Origin: Ophioderma brevispina
Lineage: Eukaryota; Echinodermata; Ophiuroidea; Amphilepidida; Ophiodermatidae
Length of the DNA stretch: 64,000 nt
NCBI GenBank assembly: GCA_023653785.1
Contig: JAMKCH010051458.1
Coordinates: forward strand, 62,001 to 126,000
Direction of reading: 5' to 3'
Shown: piece after piece, positions 11,238 to 22,943 of the stretch
How the letters are laid out: each line of letters starts with the position of its first letter
Numbering within the stretch: the stretch's first letter is position 1
Notes under the pieces: model-generated
Told to the model about the DNA's origin: nothing
The model's input: the letters and a program-made list of their open reading frames with translations, nothing else
Database searches by the model: none
Program-made: the position numbers and the translations under genes

Positions 11238-11310
11238 AATTTTTGTCGCCTGTTATTTTGAAAAACTGAAACAAATGCGTGGTCGAAGTATTTACCCATA
11301 TTGGGCGAAA

Positions 11311-11869
11311 AAAAGTGTTCCATGTACGTGATGATACCCAAATACGAGAGGGCGTGTTTTCTAAACACATTGATGAATGAAAGCTACTGAACTGTCCCAC
11401 GGGATCGGGAATTGTTCAGTACCAATAGGCAGGCGGGCTTAATATCCTGGTCATGGACATGGAGAATTAAGATACTTGTTGTTGTTGGAACAATGAATTA
11501 GACGTATCCAGATTTATCAAGTCATGGCATTTATATGTCGTCTGCTCCCCTTTCCAAAAAGACTAGGCAAATACACCATCTGAATCTGTTTTTGATCGAA
11601 AAACAAAAGCCTAACAATTACGGCCTAATGTTACCGATCAAGTATAGTCTATACCAAAAACAAAAATAATAGGCTTTTTGGCCCAGATTCCTGTACAAAT
11701 TACTTGTATAGTTTTGTGCATGGGCTACTGCATTACCATTGATGCTCTGGTTTAAACACCATACGACTAACAAAGTGAAGGCCCAATTATAGAGCAGGAG
11801 CAGAATATCATAGGGGCCTATTTAAGGCATTCCTTAACCCCCTTTACCCATTACAGAAAAGATTTAACA
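11311..11869. other. Intergenic, nothing recognised
   Basis: AT-rich single-copy-looking sequence after the end of the tRNA array. I see no open frame, tRNA or terminal repeat. Confidence 0.45.
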
Positions 11870-12180
11870 CCTTCGGTAGTTAGTATGGACCCTCTACATC
11901 AATGCTAGGTAGTTAGTGTGGTATCACTTAGGGCCAATTTAAGTTTAGATAGGGGCCGAACTTTTAAAATTCCCCAGTCATGTTGAAATGTATGCCATAT
12001 TGTCCATCTAATCATAAGGATTCCAAAATAGTTTGTACCATCTATGACCATTGGTTTTAGAGTTATAGGGTAAAAATGGCTAAAATTGTTAAAAAGGTCA
12101 ATTTCAATTTGTACAGGGGTCAACAATCCTCCTCTATTAGCCTAGATGCACTTACCACGCAGTTTCAGTTAAAGGTAATT
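11870..12180 (+). repeat. Dispersed repeat G, uninterrupted copy
   Basis: Carries the repeat G phrases in order, from TAGTTAGTATGGACCC and GGCCAATTTAAG through CATAAGGATTCCAAAA to ACCATCTATGACCATTGG and TTTTAGAGTTATAGGG. The MITE found inside the 8.0 and 10.2 kb copies is absent, so this copy shows the empty target site. Confidence 0.8.
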
Positions 12181-12194
12181 TACATAACACATGG

Positions 12195-12345
12195 ACATGG
12201 TGCAATTTACTGCAAAAGAGTGAAAAATAACTCCAAAAGAGTGAAAGATGACTCTTTACTAAGTGAAATTTCACTCTTTTGGAGTGATTTTACAAATTTC
12301 ACGCTTTCGGAAAGTGAATTTTTACTCTTTCATATATAGAGTATG
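12195..12345. repeat. Short palindrome cluster (AAAAGAGTGA/TCACTCTTTT)
   Basis: Several inverted copies of CAAAAGAGTGAA and TTTCACTCTTTTGG alternate over 150 bp, so the segment can fold on itself. It belongs to the same motif family as the 4.44-4.74 kb foldback. Confidence 0.6.
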
Positions 12346-12404
12346 CGAAGTTTGCAGCTGAATTGCTCTTGTCGGATATAATAAAACATCTTTCTGTTAT
12401 GTTC

Positions 12405-12562
12405 ATGTAGGTGTGTATATGGTGTTTGTGTGTGTGTGAGTGTGTGTGTGTATGTATTATGTGTGGGTATGGGTGTGTGTGTGTGTGTGTGTGGGTGTGC
12501 GTGTGTGTGCGTGCGTGTGTGTACGAGCGATCTCTCTCGCTCTCGCTCTCTCCTTCGCGCGT
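12405..12562 (+). repeat. TG microsatellite with CT tail
   Basis: An imperfect (TG)n tract, longest pure stretch near 12,473-12,492, is interrupted by TA and GG steps and followed by a TCTCTCTCGCTCTCGCTCTC tract. Simple repeat, no coding meaning. Confidence 0.95.
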
Positions 12563-13250
12563 GTGTATATTGATATAGTGATTGTTTGATTGGACAGTTA
12601 ATTATCGTTAGGGTAATTGATATTTTTTGTAATTAATTTACCATGCATGTAGGCCTATGCTGCCGTTAATTGTTTATCAGTAGGCCTATATATAAAAATC
12701 ATCGCGCGGCATTAAATATTGTAGTTTATGATTTAACATGCTGAATAACGAGCTAATTATTGTACATTTTGAATAATCATTAAATTTTCTCCTTGGCACA
12801 CTAAGTACAATTGTATATGCAGCTTTACCTAAAGCCATCTAAGATAAACATTCTCCATATCTATAACAACGGTGGGAAAATGTCGAAGTAATCAACTTGG
12901 TAATTATTTGCCCAACAAGTGTTTTTAACTTACGGATATCTGGCCATTTTATCTTTAAAGTATCCCAAGTCCGCCGCCTTCATTTACTTAGGTGGCGGTA
13001 TTGAAAAAGATATCCTTAGCACACTTCCAGGCTGCGGGCGCTCTTACTTAAACAATCCACCTATGGTTTAGCACTTCACATGCGAATTATGATTTAAATC
13101 TCAAGATCCGACGTTTTTTCTACTCTCCTTTAAAATTGGTAGTTTTACTCATGCGTGAAATTTAAAAAAAAATACTGAGTAAAATTAATGATAGAGTTGG
13201 TAACAAATGGTGCGACACATTAATTTTGAAGTAGTTTTTTGTAGAACTTT
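12563..13250. other. AT-rich intergenic, nothing recognised
   Basis: Contains TAGGCCTATG and TAGGCCTATATATA motifs but no open frame, tRNA or repeat ends that I can place. Confidence 0.45.
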
Positions 13251-13260
13251 CTAAAACGTA

Positions 13261-13934
13261 CACTGTTAGAAATTTCCGTAAATTAAGAAAACAGATTTTC
13301 CGTAAATTTACGGAAAATCTGTTTTAGAAAATAATAAAAAAACATAAAACATAAAAAATGTTAATTTCAAAAATTTCCGGCAGCAAAATTTCCGGACTTT
13401 TTTTTCGTTCCGTAATTTTAAATTACGGAAAATTCTGTTAAAGTACACATTTTTTCCATAATATGAGACAAATTTCTGTAAAATTACTGTCAAAGTTCCG
13501 TTAAAGGTGCTTGTTCCGATTTATGTGTATTGTCTTCTCTACTTGATATGAGAGCCTGGCACTTGCGCATACACCCCATCAAGTACCGTGGGAAACAAAC
13601 TTGCGGTTTTGATGCTAGACGCAATAATGCATGTTGCATAGCCCTATTTCAATACTGTGCTAATATTGATGGTTAACCACTAAAACGGCGGTTTTTTGTT
13701 TATATCTTGGGAATATAATGGATTTGAGGGCTCAAATTTCAGGACGACAATGAGAAAAATACGGCCTTTCATCTGATATAAAAATCGATACTACTTCCGG
13801 GTAAATCGGGGGGACCCAAAGACGATCGGAACACGCACCTTTAATTGACAGAAATTCTGTAAATTTACCCTAAAAAGTCTGGAAATTCTGCTGCCAGAAA
13901 TTTCCGTAAATTTACGGAAAATTTTCTAACAGTG
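13261..13934. mobile_element. TA-flanked TIR element carrying a nested MITE
   Basis: The ends read CACTGTTAGAAATTTCCGT (left) and ACGGAAAATTTTCTAACAGTG (right), with TA immediately outside (13,259-13,260 and 13,935-13,936). The interior is built from repeated TTTCCGTAAATTTACGGAAA-like palindromes. One of them, spanning 13,289-13,326, is a perfect 38 bp palindrome. There is no open frame. Without the nested insert the element is about 334 bp, a typical MITE size. TA duplication suggests a Tc1/mariner-like or similar mobiliser. Confidence 0.85.
13505..13840. mobile_element. TTAA-flanked MITE nested in the 13.26 kb element
   Basis: This 336 bp element begins AGGTGCTTGTTCCGAT and ends ATCGGAACACGCACCT, with TTAA on both sides (13,501-13,504 and 13,841-13,844). 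Removing it with one TTAA rejoins the host element (AGTTCCG-TTAA-TTGACAG region), so it is the younger insertion. The TIR sequence differs from families 1 and 2, so this is a separate TTAA family. It is non-coding and probably mobilised by a piggyBac or Kolobok-type transposase (inference from the target site). Confidence 0.9.
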
Positions 13935-13937
13935 TAC

Positions 13938-15286
13938 AGCGAGTAGAGAGTTAAGCGAGCCAACAGCATCCCGTTAGAAATTACCGCAAGGTAGCAAATT
14001 TTGATGGATATCATAGTCGCTAAAGTATGACTAAATGAGGCAGTTTAAGCTATCGAGTTTCACATAACCCATGTGACTCGTCGGCGCGTTTGTGATGGTA
14101 TAAAAGACCAGGCTTTTACATGAATTTTGGACTTGAATGGGATATCTTGATTGAAGATGTGTTTTTATAAGATTATGATCGTGCCTCTCAGCGTTTTATC
14201 AATATTTATCGTTCATACGTTCGCAGCAGCTGAAGATATATTTTGTAGTAATTTTACTCAATTTCTTATTTTTCAAGAAATAATTACGTTGATCTTATAG
14301 TTTGGTCTAATATTAGGCATTTAAATAAAACGTTTGGTTAATGTAGCAGGTTGACTGCCAAAATAGGTCGGTTGGTCAGGATTTTGTTTTTGCTCCCAAC
14401 AAGTATGCCACCGTCTCCTCCTCCTCCTTCTCATTCTACTTCTTCAAAGTTGTTTATCCACGAAGTTCTGCTTATGACACTTCTTCCAATCTCTTGCTGT
14501 GTCCATATACATCAAATGTCGTCTTCCATCTTTTTTTTTTTTTTTGTCTACTCCTCATTCTCTTGGCAATTTCTAAGTTAGTAGTTATTCTGTAGTTTCT
14601 GTTGTGAGTCATTTGTGCCAACTTTTGTCTTGACAAAGCAGCAGGAAAAAAACTGTTGTCATGAATTCTTGTAATATGCCCTGCACAACGCACTTTTCTT
14701 AACACAAAATTATTGTTTACATCATCAAATTACTGACACACTAATAAACACCATTATTTTTTGATCAATTTATCTTTTTGTAATCATTTACCCCCAATAG
14801 GCAAGTTGCCAATCTGCCCATTATATTAATGATTCCCCGAGGGAGGATTGGCTTTAGAGGTAAAAGGTCCGTTCAAGTTAAAGGAGTGGATTATTCAAGT
14901 TAAGCGATTTATTTCACTGCTTTAAGCCTTAGGTATTGGTCAAAAAAAGAATTCCATAAATGAGTGCTTCACAAAATATACATGCTATATGTCCGGTATC
15001 TGACTGAGTTTTGTCCATTTCTTTAAAACATTTATATTTTCACATTTCAAAGAGGACTTATAAGTAAATTAATATGCCTTTTCCCCTATCAATCTCGGAC
15101 AATTAAATTAACAGAGTGGCCTATGTGGAAACCAAAATATAGAAAATATAAAATTAAAGCGGAATGTTGTTTTCAATGTAGGTTTGTTTTATTATCTTCT
15201 GTGGGAACTAGAACAGAAACACAAAACACTGGGTTTCGTGACGTCACAAAACCATGAGTTTCGTACAGAAACACAAAACCCTGAAT
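13938..15286. other. Intergenic, low-complexity stretches only
   Basis: Includes CTCCTCCTCCTTCTCATT near 14,416 and a T-run near 14,529. Short lysine- or phenylalanine-rich frames here follow composition. No gene or repeat end is recognised. The phrases AAACACAAAAC and GGGTTTCGTG near 15,210-15,290 occur twice. Confidence 0.45.
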
Positions 15287-16517
15287 TTCGAATGATGTTT
15301 TTTTCTTTTTGAAGCTTGATGAACACATTCATGAAGAATCGATTCTTTATCCAAGCATCCATCTTTTGAGTAAATTTAATTGAAACGGATTATTATATAT
15401 CATAGAAGGAAACCGAAAATATTACTTTCCCATGCTGCTCCCCATAGCTGGCTCCGTTCTTCCTCGCTATCTCTCCATACATCAAAATCATTCCGTGTGC
15501 TCTATTTTAATCTTGCATAGCTTGCGATTGTGATCCCTACACGTGTCAAGACGCGATTGCGTATAAAACTCTCTTTTGAGTGAACACGCTACTCCAGACT
15601 CCAATAAGATATTTCTCAGCATTGTTAATTCTGCATGTAGTCCAGATTCTTGCTCAAATACCAAACTTTGATTACTTTAATATCCAAGACTTAAATGAGC
15701 GAAAAATATGGACAAAGACGTATACATGCCTTTCCTTTCAGGTTTACCCTCTTACACCGACAGTCTCTCTTTCAAGATTCAATGAATTAACGTTCTTATC
15801 AAGCACCCGTAAATTGTCCATAATCGCCAAAATGCAAGATGAAAATCTTTCCTTCGGGCGGTAATTTCTTTTTAATCTTCCAGACGGTACAGTCAATTCT
15901 TGCTAAAAACATTTAATCATAAAAGACATTTAATATTGGAGACGTGTATTATTTAAAACATATTTGGTAAATTAAGATATAAGTTAGAGAAATCATGTTC
16001 TCCTGAGTTCGACTTGTTTGAGAAAAGTTTCGTGTAATTTATGTTACGTCTACTGCTGATAGCAAGATTAGATCGAATTTGTCCTTGGTGGCGCTATAAC
16101 ACACTTTCCGACAGTCGCGTCATCAAGTTAAAGGAAAAGTCCGTCCAACTTTTCGTGTTCACCTATAATTGAAATGGCGTGTTATAATAATGAGTATGAG
16201 TTCAGTTAGTTGGTCGAGTTTTATGTGGGAAGTTGAAAAAGATGGTAGTGACCAGTGGTGCAAATTAAAGATATCTGGCTATTTACACCTTGTGTGAAAA
16301 AATCCTTTTGTTTTTGTCTCTTAATGTTTTATTTGTAGTTCACTGAATTCGGAAGTAATTTAGAAATAGTATTTCTAATTTTAATATTTGTGGGTTTATT
16401 TTAGTATTTCTAATACTTTTGTTGATACAATGCATAAAGGAAATATTGACATTTTTGTTTCGTTTCAATTTTTAAAGGCACAATACAATCATTGATTGTG
16501 CATTTTAAAGGTACAAT
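15287..16517 (+). repeat. 1.2 kb dispersed block H, copy 1
   Basis: Collinear with 19,371-20,580. Shared landmarks are AAGAATCGATTCTTTATCCA, a TATA-like GCGTATAAAACTC (about 15,558), TGAGTGAACACGCTACTC, ATGGACAAAGACGTATACAT, TTCCTTCGGGCG, CCTTGGTGGCGCTATAACAC and GATTGTGCATTTTAAAGGTA. The TATA-like box and the text after it are among the best conserved parts. A 94-codon frame at 15,580-15,864 is not kept in the second copy, which argues against coding. I cannot name the element. Confidence 0.75.
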
Positions 16518-17799
16518 CAGTGGTAAACCATTAACAGTTTCAATTTTAGAATAACCTAAAATGAAGATCAGTCCAAAATAAATCCGTTATGTATTTTTAA
16601 TAACAAACTCAGAAAATAGCAGTACTACACAATGGGAAGCCCTTCCAATTGCATGTCGCTTAAATTTCTGCACAATTAAGACAATTTAACTAAAGTCAAA
16701 TTTTACCTTTATTAGGGTGCTTTCGATTTTATAACTTGTGGGGCCACCTACGCTGCACAAATATTATACGGTAAAAAAATCAGATTTTGGTTTTGTGATT
16801 TTTAAAAAAAAAATTTTTTTTAGATTTTATGATTCATCGAATCTCTGAACATGTCTTTAATAAAAGTTGGAGGAACTCTTTTCAGATAAAAACTTAAACA
16901 AAATTTAAAATGTCTGAAACTAACATGATTTACATATTTTCCTCGTTTGAAGAGCTCATGGGGGTTTGGCAAAAGATGGACAATGATAACTAAATTTAGA
17001 TTTCGTCACTGCCATGGTGACCAGTCAATGGAACACGGCTGCAGAACCCACACTCTGGCCATTCTTGCAATAGGTATTCAAAAGTTTTAACAAGGGAAAG
17101 GGATTACGCAAAACGCGTGATTCCAGTAGACCGCGCGCATTTTAATTTTGGAGCCATTTTTTAACTAAAAAATGATATTTTTTATGCCTCAGAGATAGAA
17201 ATTGTTTTTTTTTCTCATGTAAGTGACTAAATTGGTATTTTTGTTTTATAAACTAATATTTTTAAATTAAACATTGGTCTGCAACTGTTTTGACTTACCA
17301 TTTGGCGTGATTTGAGGCATTTCTGACGAAACTCCTATGACAAAAATACAATAAAACGCATTCCACATTCAGGTTTTTTGGTAACCTACTGAAAACAAAC
17401 TTTTGTGGCCTTCTTATATATGTAATTTAGTGAACTTACAGCCCAATATGGGTCAGAATCTTTGCATTGGGAGACCATTGGGTGTGCTAGCTGAACTCTC
17501 TTTCGATTGTACTACTTCTATAATGGTTTCCCGAGGCAATGTTTGGCCCCATCAAACATCGGTGTGGCTATAAACCAGGCCTGTCAGAAACCCACTGCTC
17601 TCAAGATGAATGACCAAGAATTTTACCACTAACCCAGCATGAGCTACAAGCATTTACAACAATATGAGACATAGAGGCATGTTAAATAAACAATAGTTAA
17701 TAATCAAGATCATGAATACAAAACAAAATAGCAACAAATTATTCAAGAACTCTATATACCACCAGAAAGCCCATAATATGACCTACTTTCACAAACACG
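16518..17799. other. Intergenic, nothing recognised
   Basis: AT-rich with homopolymer A/T runs near 16,800. No open frame or terminal repeat was found. Confidence 0.45.
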
Positions 17800-17804
17800 A
17801 GACC

Positions 17805-18075
17805 TACCGTCATGTGAATGCAAGAAGGTTGTAAGTGCAATAGCTGCCATTTGTCAGAAATTCCATTCAAACATAATATTATGCCAAGTCTTGGGTCAGT
17901 AGTTCTTGAAATGGTTCTTTATAGGCGACTGTGTTGCCTGAAGAACCATTTCACGAGCCACTGACTCAAGGAAAGATAAATTTATTGTCATCCTAATCAT
18001 GCTAATACTTGGCAGCAACAGATATATCACATGGCAGCTATTAAATTTAAGATCTTCTTGTACTCACATGACGAT
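17805..18075. repeat. Foldback element with near-perfect central hairpin
   Basis: The left arm 17,805-17,925 is the reverse complement of 17,941-18,075. The innermost 30 bp on each side pair at 28 of 30 positions (CTTGGGTCAGTAG... against ...CCACTGACTCAAG), around a 21-base loop that itself contains AGGC/GCCT. Further out the arms share CGTCATGTGA, ATAGCTGCCAT and a TGCCAAGT/ACTTGGCA pair, with more divergence. It resembles a small foldback or MITE without an evident target duplication. The central part alone looks like a microRNA precursor, but the wider symmetry argues for a repeat. Confidence 0.7.
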
Positions 18076-19370
18076 ACAATTCAATGAAAGCAAACCAAAC
18101 GAGAATGATTAATTTTGAAAATCCAAACTATAAATAAGGGGTTACTCTTTAATAATGGTACTTTCAGAAAGAAACATTCATCAAAAGAGAACAAATGGGA
18201 ACGAAATAGTGGGACAATTATTATCACGTAAAACGCCAGTAATTATATTTGGCAAAGCAGTCTAGCCAATTTTAAAACGTTTGCTTATATTAAGCGCGAT
18301 TTTTACAATAAGAGCTCGCGATATGTAACAAAGTGTAATTGCAACCAAGGGAGGAATACAGGTAATATAAAGACAAACAAGTGAATATAAAAGAAAAGGG
18401 ATATTTTTACGTCGTTCCAAATTTGCGCTATATACAAATATTATCCTTATAGGCCCTAAGTACTCCGATCTTGCCAACTGTAATAGCTTAATATATTAGT
18501 GAGGTGGGAACTACCTTGGTGCAAATCACACACACAAAGATCTGTTAAATTCATTTTTATCAACTTACATTCTCCAATCATAGTTCATTGAAAACATACG
18601 GAAGATAATTTATTAACATGATTATAATGCGGGTTGCAGACGTGGCCCCGACGCGACGATGCTCAAGTTAGAGTTAAAGAAATTACCTAACAAAACTAAA
18701 GGATGCGTGGAATTAAAATATAACAATTCTTTAACGGTTAACATCGGTCAGAAAGACAAGCAGAATTTGCAAATTAGCCAAAACAAGATTTGTTTTGAAT
18801 TTGTCCGCGCCAAAGATCATATTGGTCAAGTATAGAGCTCAATCTTTTGAAGTTCCTCAATATTACTGACAGAGTTACACAGTTATGGCTCAATCATCAA
18901 CCATGTCTTTAGCATTTACCGTTCTCATTTCAAGTGCTTCTACTTTAACGTTAGAAACCCGAGGTTTTAAAATTGTAACACGGCATCAAATGACTGAGCA
19001 AAACCCTGGGTTGCGCATTGACTCAAAACAGGGGTTTGTGTCGAAGACCTATGTTTTGTCGGCAAAACCTTGCAGGGTTTTGGGAAAACAATTGGGTTTT
19101 GTAATTGAATTATTGGACAAAATAACTTCCGTACACACATCTGTACGAACCACTGCGATACAAATGTGTACGTGTAAGCTAAAATCCTTTGAAACTACGA
19201 GGCCACGCATGACTGATTTTGACCAGATTCATGGTCCATGTCCAAAAATACAAAAAACACTTTAGACGCAATCGCCATATTTTTCACGTTTTAAAGATAT
19301 ATTTTCTACTTTTCTGTACTGTTAATCAATTTCGATGATTTGTCGAATTTGGCAACTCATCGAAAGTACC
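18076..19370. other. Intergenic, one 126-codon frame judged non-coding
   Basis: The frame at 18,885-19,265 (+) has no recognisable domain. Part of it is made of AACCC and GGGTTT-type runs resembling the non-coding 15.2 kb stretch. No other structure is seen. Confidence 0.45.
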
Positions 19371-20580
19371 TTCGAATATTTTTTTTCTTCTTGGAGCTTG
19401 ATGAACGCATGCATTAAGAATCGATTCTTTATCCAAGCATCCATCTTTTGAGCAAATTTAATTGAAACAGATTATTATATATCATAGAAGGAAACCAAAA
19501 TATTACTTTCCCATGCTGCTCACCATATAGCTGGCCCCGTTCTTCCTCGCTATCTCTCCATACATCAAAATCATTCCGTGTGCTCTATTTTAATCTTGCA
19601 TAGCTCACGATTACGATCCCTACACGTGTCAAGACGCGATTGCGTATAAAACTCTCTTTTGAGTGAACACGCTACTCTAGACTCCAATAAGATATTTCTC
19701 AGCATTGTTATTGACTGCATGCAGTCAAGATTCTTGCTCAATACTAGACTAAAATGAGCGAAAAATATGGACAAAGACGTATACATGCCTTTCCTTTCAG
19801 GTTTACCCTCTTACACCGACAGCCTTTCTTTCAAGATTCAAGGAATTAACGTTCTTGTCAAACACCCGTAAAATTGTTCATAATCGCCAAAATGCAAGAT
19901 GAAAATCTTTCCTTCGGGCGTAATTTCTTTTAATCTTTCAGACGGTACAGTCAATTCTTGCTAATACATTTAATCATAAAAGACATTTAATATTGGAGAC
20001 GTGTATTATTTAAAACATATTTGGTAAATTAAGATGTAAGTTCAAGAAATCATGTTCTCCTGAGTTCGACATGTTAGAGAAAAGTTTCGTGTAATTTATG
20101 TTACGTCTACTGCTGATAGCAAGATTAGATCGAAATTGTCCTTGGTGGCGCTATAACACACTTTCCAACAGTCGTCAAGATAAAGGAAAAGCCGTCCAAC
20201 ATTTCGCCCCTAATTGAAATGGCGTGCTATAACAAGTATGAGTTCAGATAGTTGGTTGTGTTGTGGGAAGTTGAAAAAGATGGAAGTGGCATTTGACGTG
20301 GTGCAAATTAAAGATATTTGGCTATTTGTACCTTTTGTAGCATTTAAAAATCCTTTTGTTTTTGCCTGTTTTATTTATATTTCACTGAATTTGGAATTTA
20401 GAAATATGGGTTTATTTTAGTATTTAGTACTGTTAATATTTGTGGGTTTATTTTAGTGTTTTTTTTATACTTTTATTGGTGAAATTCATAAAGAAAATAA
20501 ATATTGACAGGTTTGTTTGATTTCAAATACATTTTAGTGGCACATTACAATGCAGTGATTGTGCATTTTAAAGGTACAAA
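19371..20580 (+). repeat. 1.2 kb dispersed block H, copy 2
   Basis: Second copy of the 15,287-16,517 block in the same orientation, 4.1 kb away. It keeps the GCGTATAAAACTC box (about 19,638) and the other landmarks, but the frame seen in copy 1 is broken here by indels. Confidence 0.75.
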
Positions 20581-22640
20581 TTTTCCAAATCAAACTGAAC
20601 TTTGAATCATCTTGCGAATATATTTATACCACAAACCTCCAATCAGATTGCGAGAAGCCATCAAATTTGAAACAATCACGTTTGTGATTGGCGATCTTTT
20701 TGATATTTAATTATTCTGCCAAGAGATGGATTCTGTCAAGAGATGGCGCTATACCATTGCGTAAATCAATTCAGACGAGGTCGGCCATACTTCCCTAAAT
20801 CTAGAATAATCGGAATTGTAATGTCAATTCGGGCGAATCAACATAACATATCACAAAAAACTCAAAGGGAAGAAAACAAATTAATAGGTCTAAAAATTGT
20901 TCTTACCCTAACCAGTCCGGCCCCAACGTTTTCTTGAAGAGAAACAACTTTGGGTTGGTAAAGGCAATCGGATTTTGGAAGTGTTCCAATTGTGTCAATT
21001 TATTCACCAATATGTTTGTCAGGTTATGTTGATTAAAATAATGTATAGATTGCCCTATCTTTGAACAACTATCAAATATAAGACAAAAAATGTTCAAGGT
21101 CATCTCATCCTGTTCCAATATCGTCGAAACTGGAAATTTTCATTGAATCCATCACTTGTGACACAGTGCATATAATTTCAAGCACTCAAAAGATAGACCC
21201 CGTAATAGGACAGGTTTCCTCCAGGAACGTACAACGGGAAATAAAATAATAGCACAAAATGTATACTAAATGGTTAGTACCTAATAAGACAATGTATTTT
21301 AATCTTTTCCCAGAGTCACTGGCGTACAAACATGAACATCGCTGTATCAAAATGTGTAAAACATGTGCATGTAGCGCATATACGATATGGCAAAACACTT
21401 CTTTTTCATAACTCTTTTAATCCTATTTTAATTCATCTGATTTCAATGTAATTGAAATTCAAATTTGTTGGCTTCCAACCACTCAATATATTGGTTCACC
21501 CGGGTTTAAATTTGGTTTTATGCTACAAACTTGATGTCGTGTCATCAATTTAATTCCAATTAATATCATAACATTTTTGTTCCCTTTAAATACAGAATCG
21601 CTGATTTTTTTTTTGTGTGTGAAATATTAAAATTTGAAAAAAAAAAAGAATTCAGCATAGTATATTTTAACATGGAAACCACTACGATCTCACACAAAAG
21701 CGCTTGTTTGATCATGTTTTCACTCTTTTTAATCAGACATTCGCGCATGAAAGAGTCAATGTTTTGTTCACAGAAACCAACACGTGTGAATTTGTTGTTT
21801 TGTTGAATATTCCACTGCCGTGTTCATCATATATGAGCGTTCATTAACGTTTATTTTCTCTCGCATGGATGCGTGAAGCTTGCCGGTGGGATTTTTAAGA
21901 TGAAAATAAATGATAATTTTATTGGTAAACTTGCGAAACAGGAAAACTCACCTAGACGTTGGCTTCTTTTCACTTTCTTTCTTCTATTTAAATTTCAAAT
22001 GATTTGTTGCATGTAATATGATATTAGTATGATTTCCTTGTGTATCCGGTTTTAACACTTTTAATAACCCACTAGCTTAAGATTAAACACATAATTATAA
22101 GTTTTTATCAATATGTTTCTTGCTTTATTGGGTTCCATAACCACACACAGCCCTATAGATTACATCTGCCCATCGTGATATTCCAATTACAATATCATGT
22201 TCTTTGATACTGCCCTATTGTCAAATTGTGAATTTTTTAAAAACCGCTTGTTGGTAATCTAATTCTAGCTTATAAAGTGTTAAATTGGAATAGAGCCCCA
22301 AGTTTAGACCTAGGAAACACATACAATGTTATCTTTTATTAATCTTTCATTAACCTTGGAGGTTGCGTATGTCGTGTGTTTCTATGGGTTTGTATAGGTC
22401 TTTGACACGTGTGTAGCAACAAATAAAAAAACAAGATCTAACTATCTTTAAAGATGAATTCATTAATTAAAAGGTCGTTTACTTGGCTGGCAAGGTGGTT
22501 GATTGTTAAGGTTTCCTCAAGCCTACTACGTTCGGGTGCTTGGAAAAGTGGAAGTGATGCACATCACCCTGTGACAACAAGGCAGAAAAACCGTGGATGT
22601 TCTTTATACTCTCCATAATGAGAATGAATTAGCTTAAGTC
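20581..22640. other. AT-rich intergenic, nothing recognised
   Basis: Two kilobases without a credible open frame, tRNA or repeat boundary. Poly-T and poly-A runs near 21,605-21,645 give short lysine/phenylalanine frames on both strands. Confidence 0.45.
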
Positions 22641-22642
22641 CA

Positions 22643-22937
22643 TATGGCCACCCGTAGGGCCTACACAGGGGGTGCGGTCCGCACCCCCCCCCCCCATTCC
22701 ACAAAAAGGGTAAAAGGTCCACTTTTTGCTGAATTTTTTGATAAAAAGGTCTTGCAAAATTTAAAGAATTTTCTTTTAAAAGAAGTCCAGCCTTTTTTAG
22801 TGAGGAAATGTTCAAACAGTCAAAAGGACCCTTTTAGGAGAGTGGTGTTAGGTCCACGTTTTGTTTCAAAAAAGTCCCACTCTTTCGAACTCCCCACCTC
22901 CCACCTCTCCCAAATAACTCAGGCTTACGGCCCTCCT
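22643..22937. mobile_element. Possible TIR element, decayed
   Basis: The left end (GGCCACCCGTAGGGCC...) and right end (reverse complement GCAGGAGGGCCGTAAGCC) resemble the CAGGCCCGTAACCAGG terminus seen at 63,107. Just inside the left end is the near-palindrome GGGGGTGCGGTCCGCACCCC. The ends are too diverged for a firm call. It abuts the next MITE. Confidence 0.4.
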
Positions 22938-22943
22938 GCTTAA

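Larger units (their letters stand above)
1..11310 (+). repeat. Degenerate tandem array of tRNA-Arg(UCU)-bearing units
   Basis: An AT-rich unit recurs at about 110-893, 1,618-2,300, 3,830-4,250 continuing at 5,480-6,369, 6,420-6,985, and then as two longer units. Shared landmarks are ACAAGTGTATTTTAATTTCA (units 1 and 2), a TTAATAAATAAT(T/A)TG block, a CTTAGACATTGAtAATG-like block, and a stretch reading TTAGATTGTCTATATGA followed by C-rich TTTCCCAAGCA just upstream of the tRNA. Every tRNA-like copy is on the + strand. Unit 3 is interrupted by GC-rich DNA around 4.26-5.4 kb. Units have diverged strongly by substitutions and small indels. This is direct observation; that the array arose by repeated local duplication is inference. 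Confidence 0.75.
9170..11310 (+). repeat. 2.2 kb tandem duplication, unit 2
   Basis: Direct repeat of 6,985-9,165, carrying its own two tRNA-Arg copies (10,695 and 11,143), its own repeat G copy (about 10,090-10,470) and the same MITE at the same internal position. The MITE therefore inserted before the duplication. A short CCAACCAACCAACCAAAC run at about 9,904-9,925 differs from the matching place in unit 1. Confidence 0.9.

Noticed and set aside
8986..11400. Minus-strand frames containing SSPPGLEPG and SRSPTRYPLRHGD
   Set aside because: These are translations of the reverse complement of the tRNA-Arg genes, a familiar false-positive protein.
17890..17976. microRNA gene
   Set aside because: The inner hairpin fits, but the inverted symmetry extends about 90 bp further on each side, and I recognise no known mature sequence. 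Kept only as an observation.
18885..19265. 126-codon frame starting MAQSSTMSLAFTVLISS, with a signal-peptide-like start
   Set aside because: The downstream part is built from AACCC/GGGTTT runs resembling the non-coding sequence at 15.2 kb, and no domain is visible.
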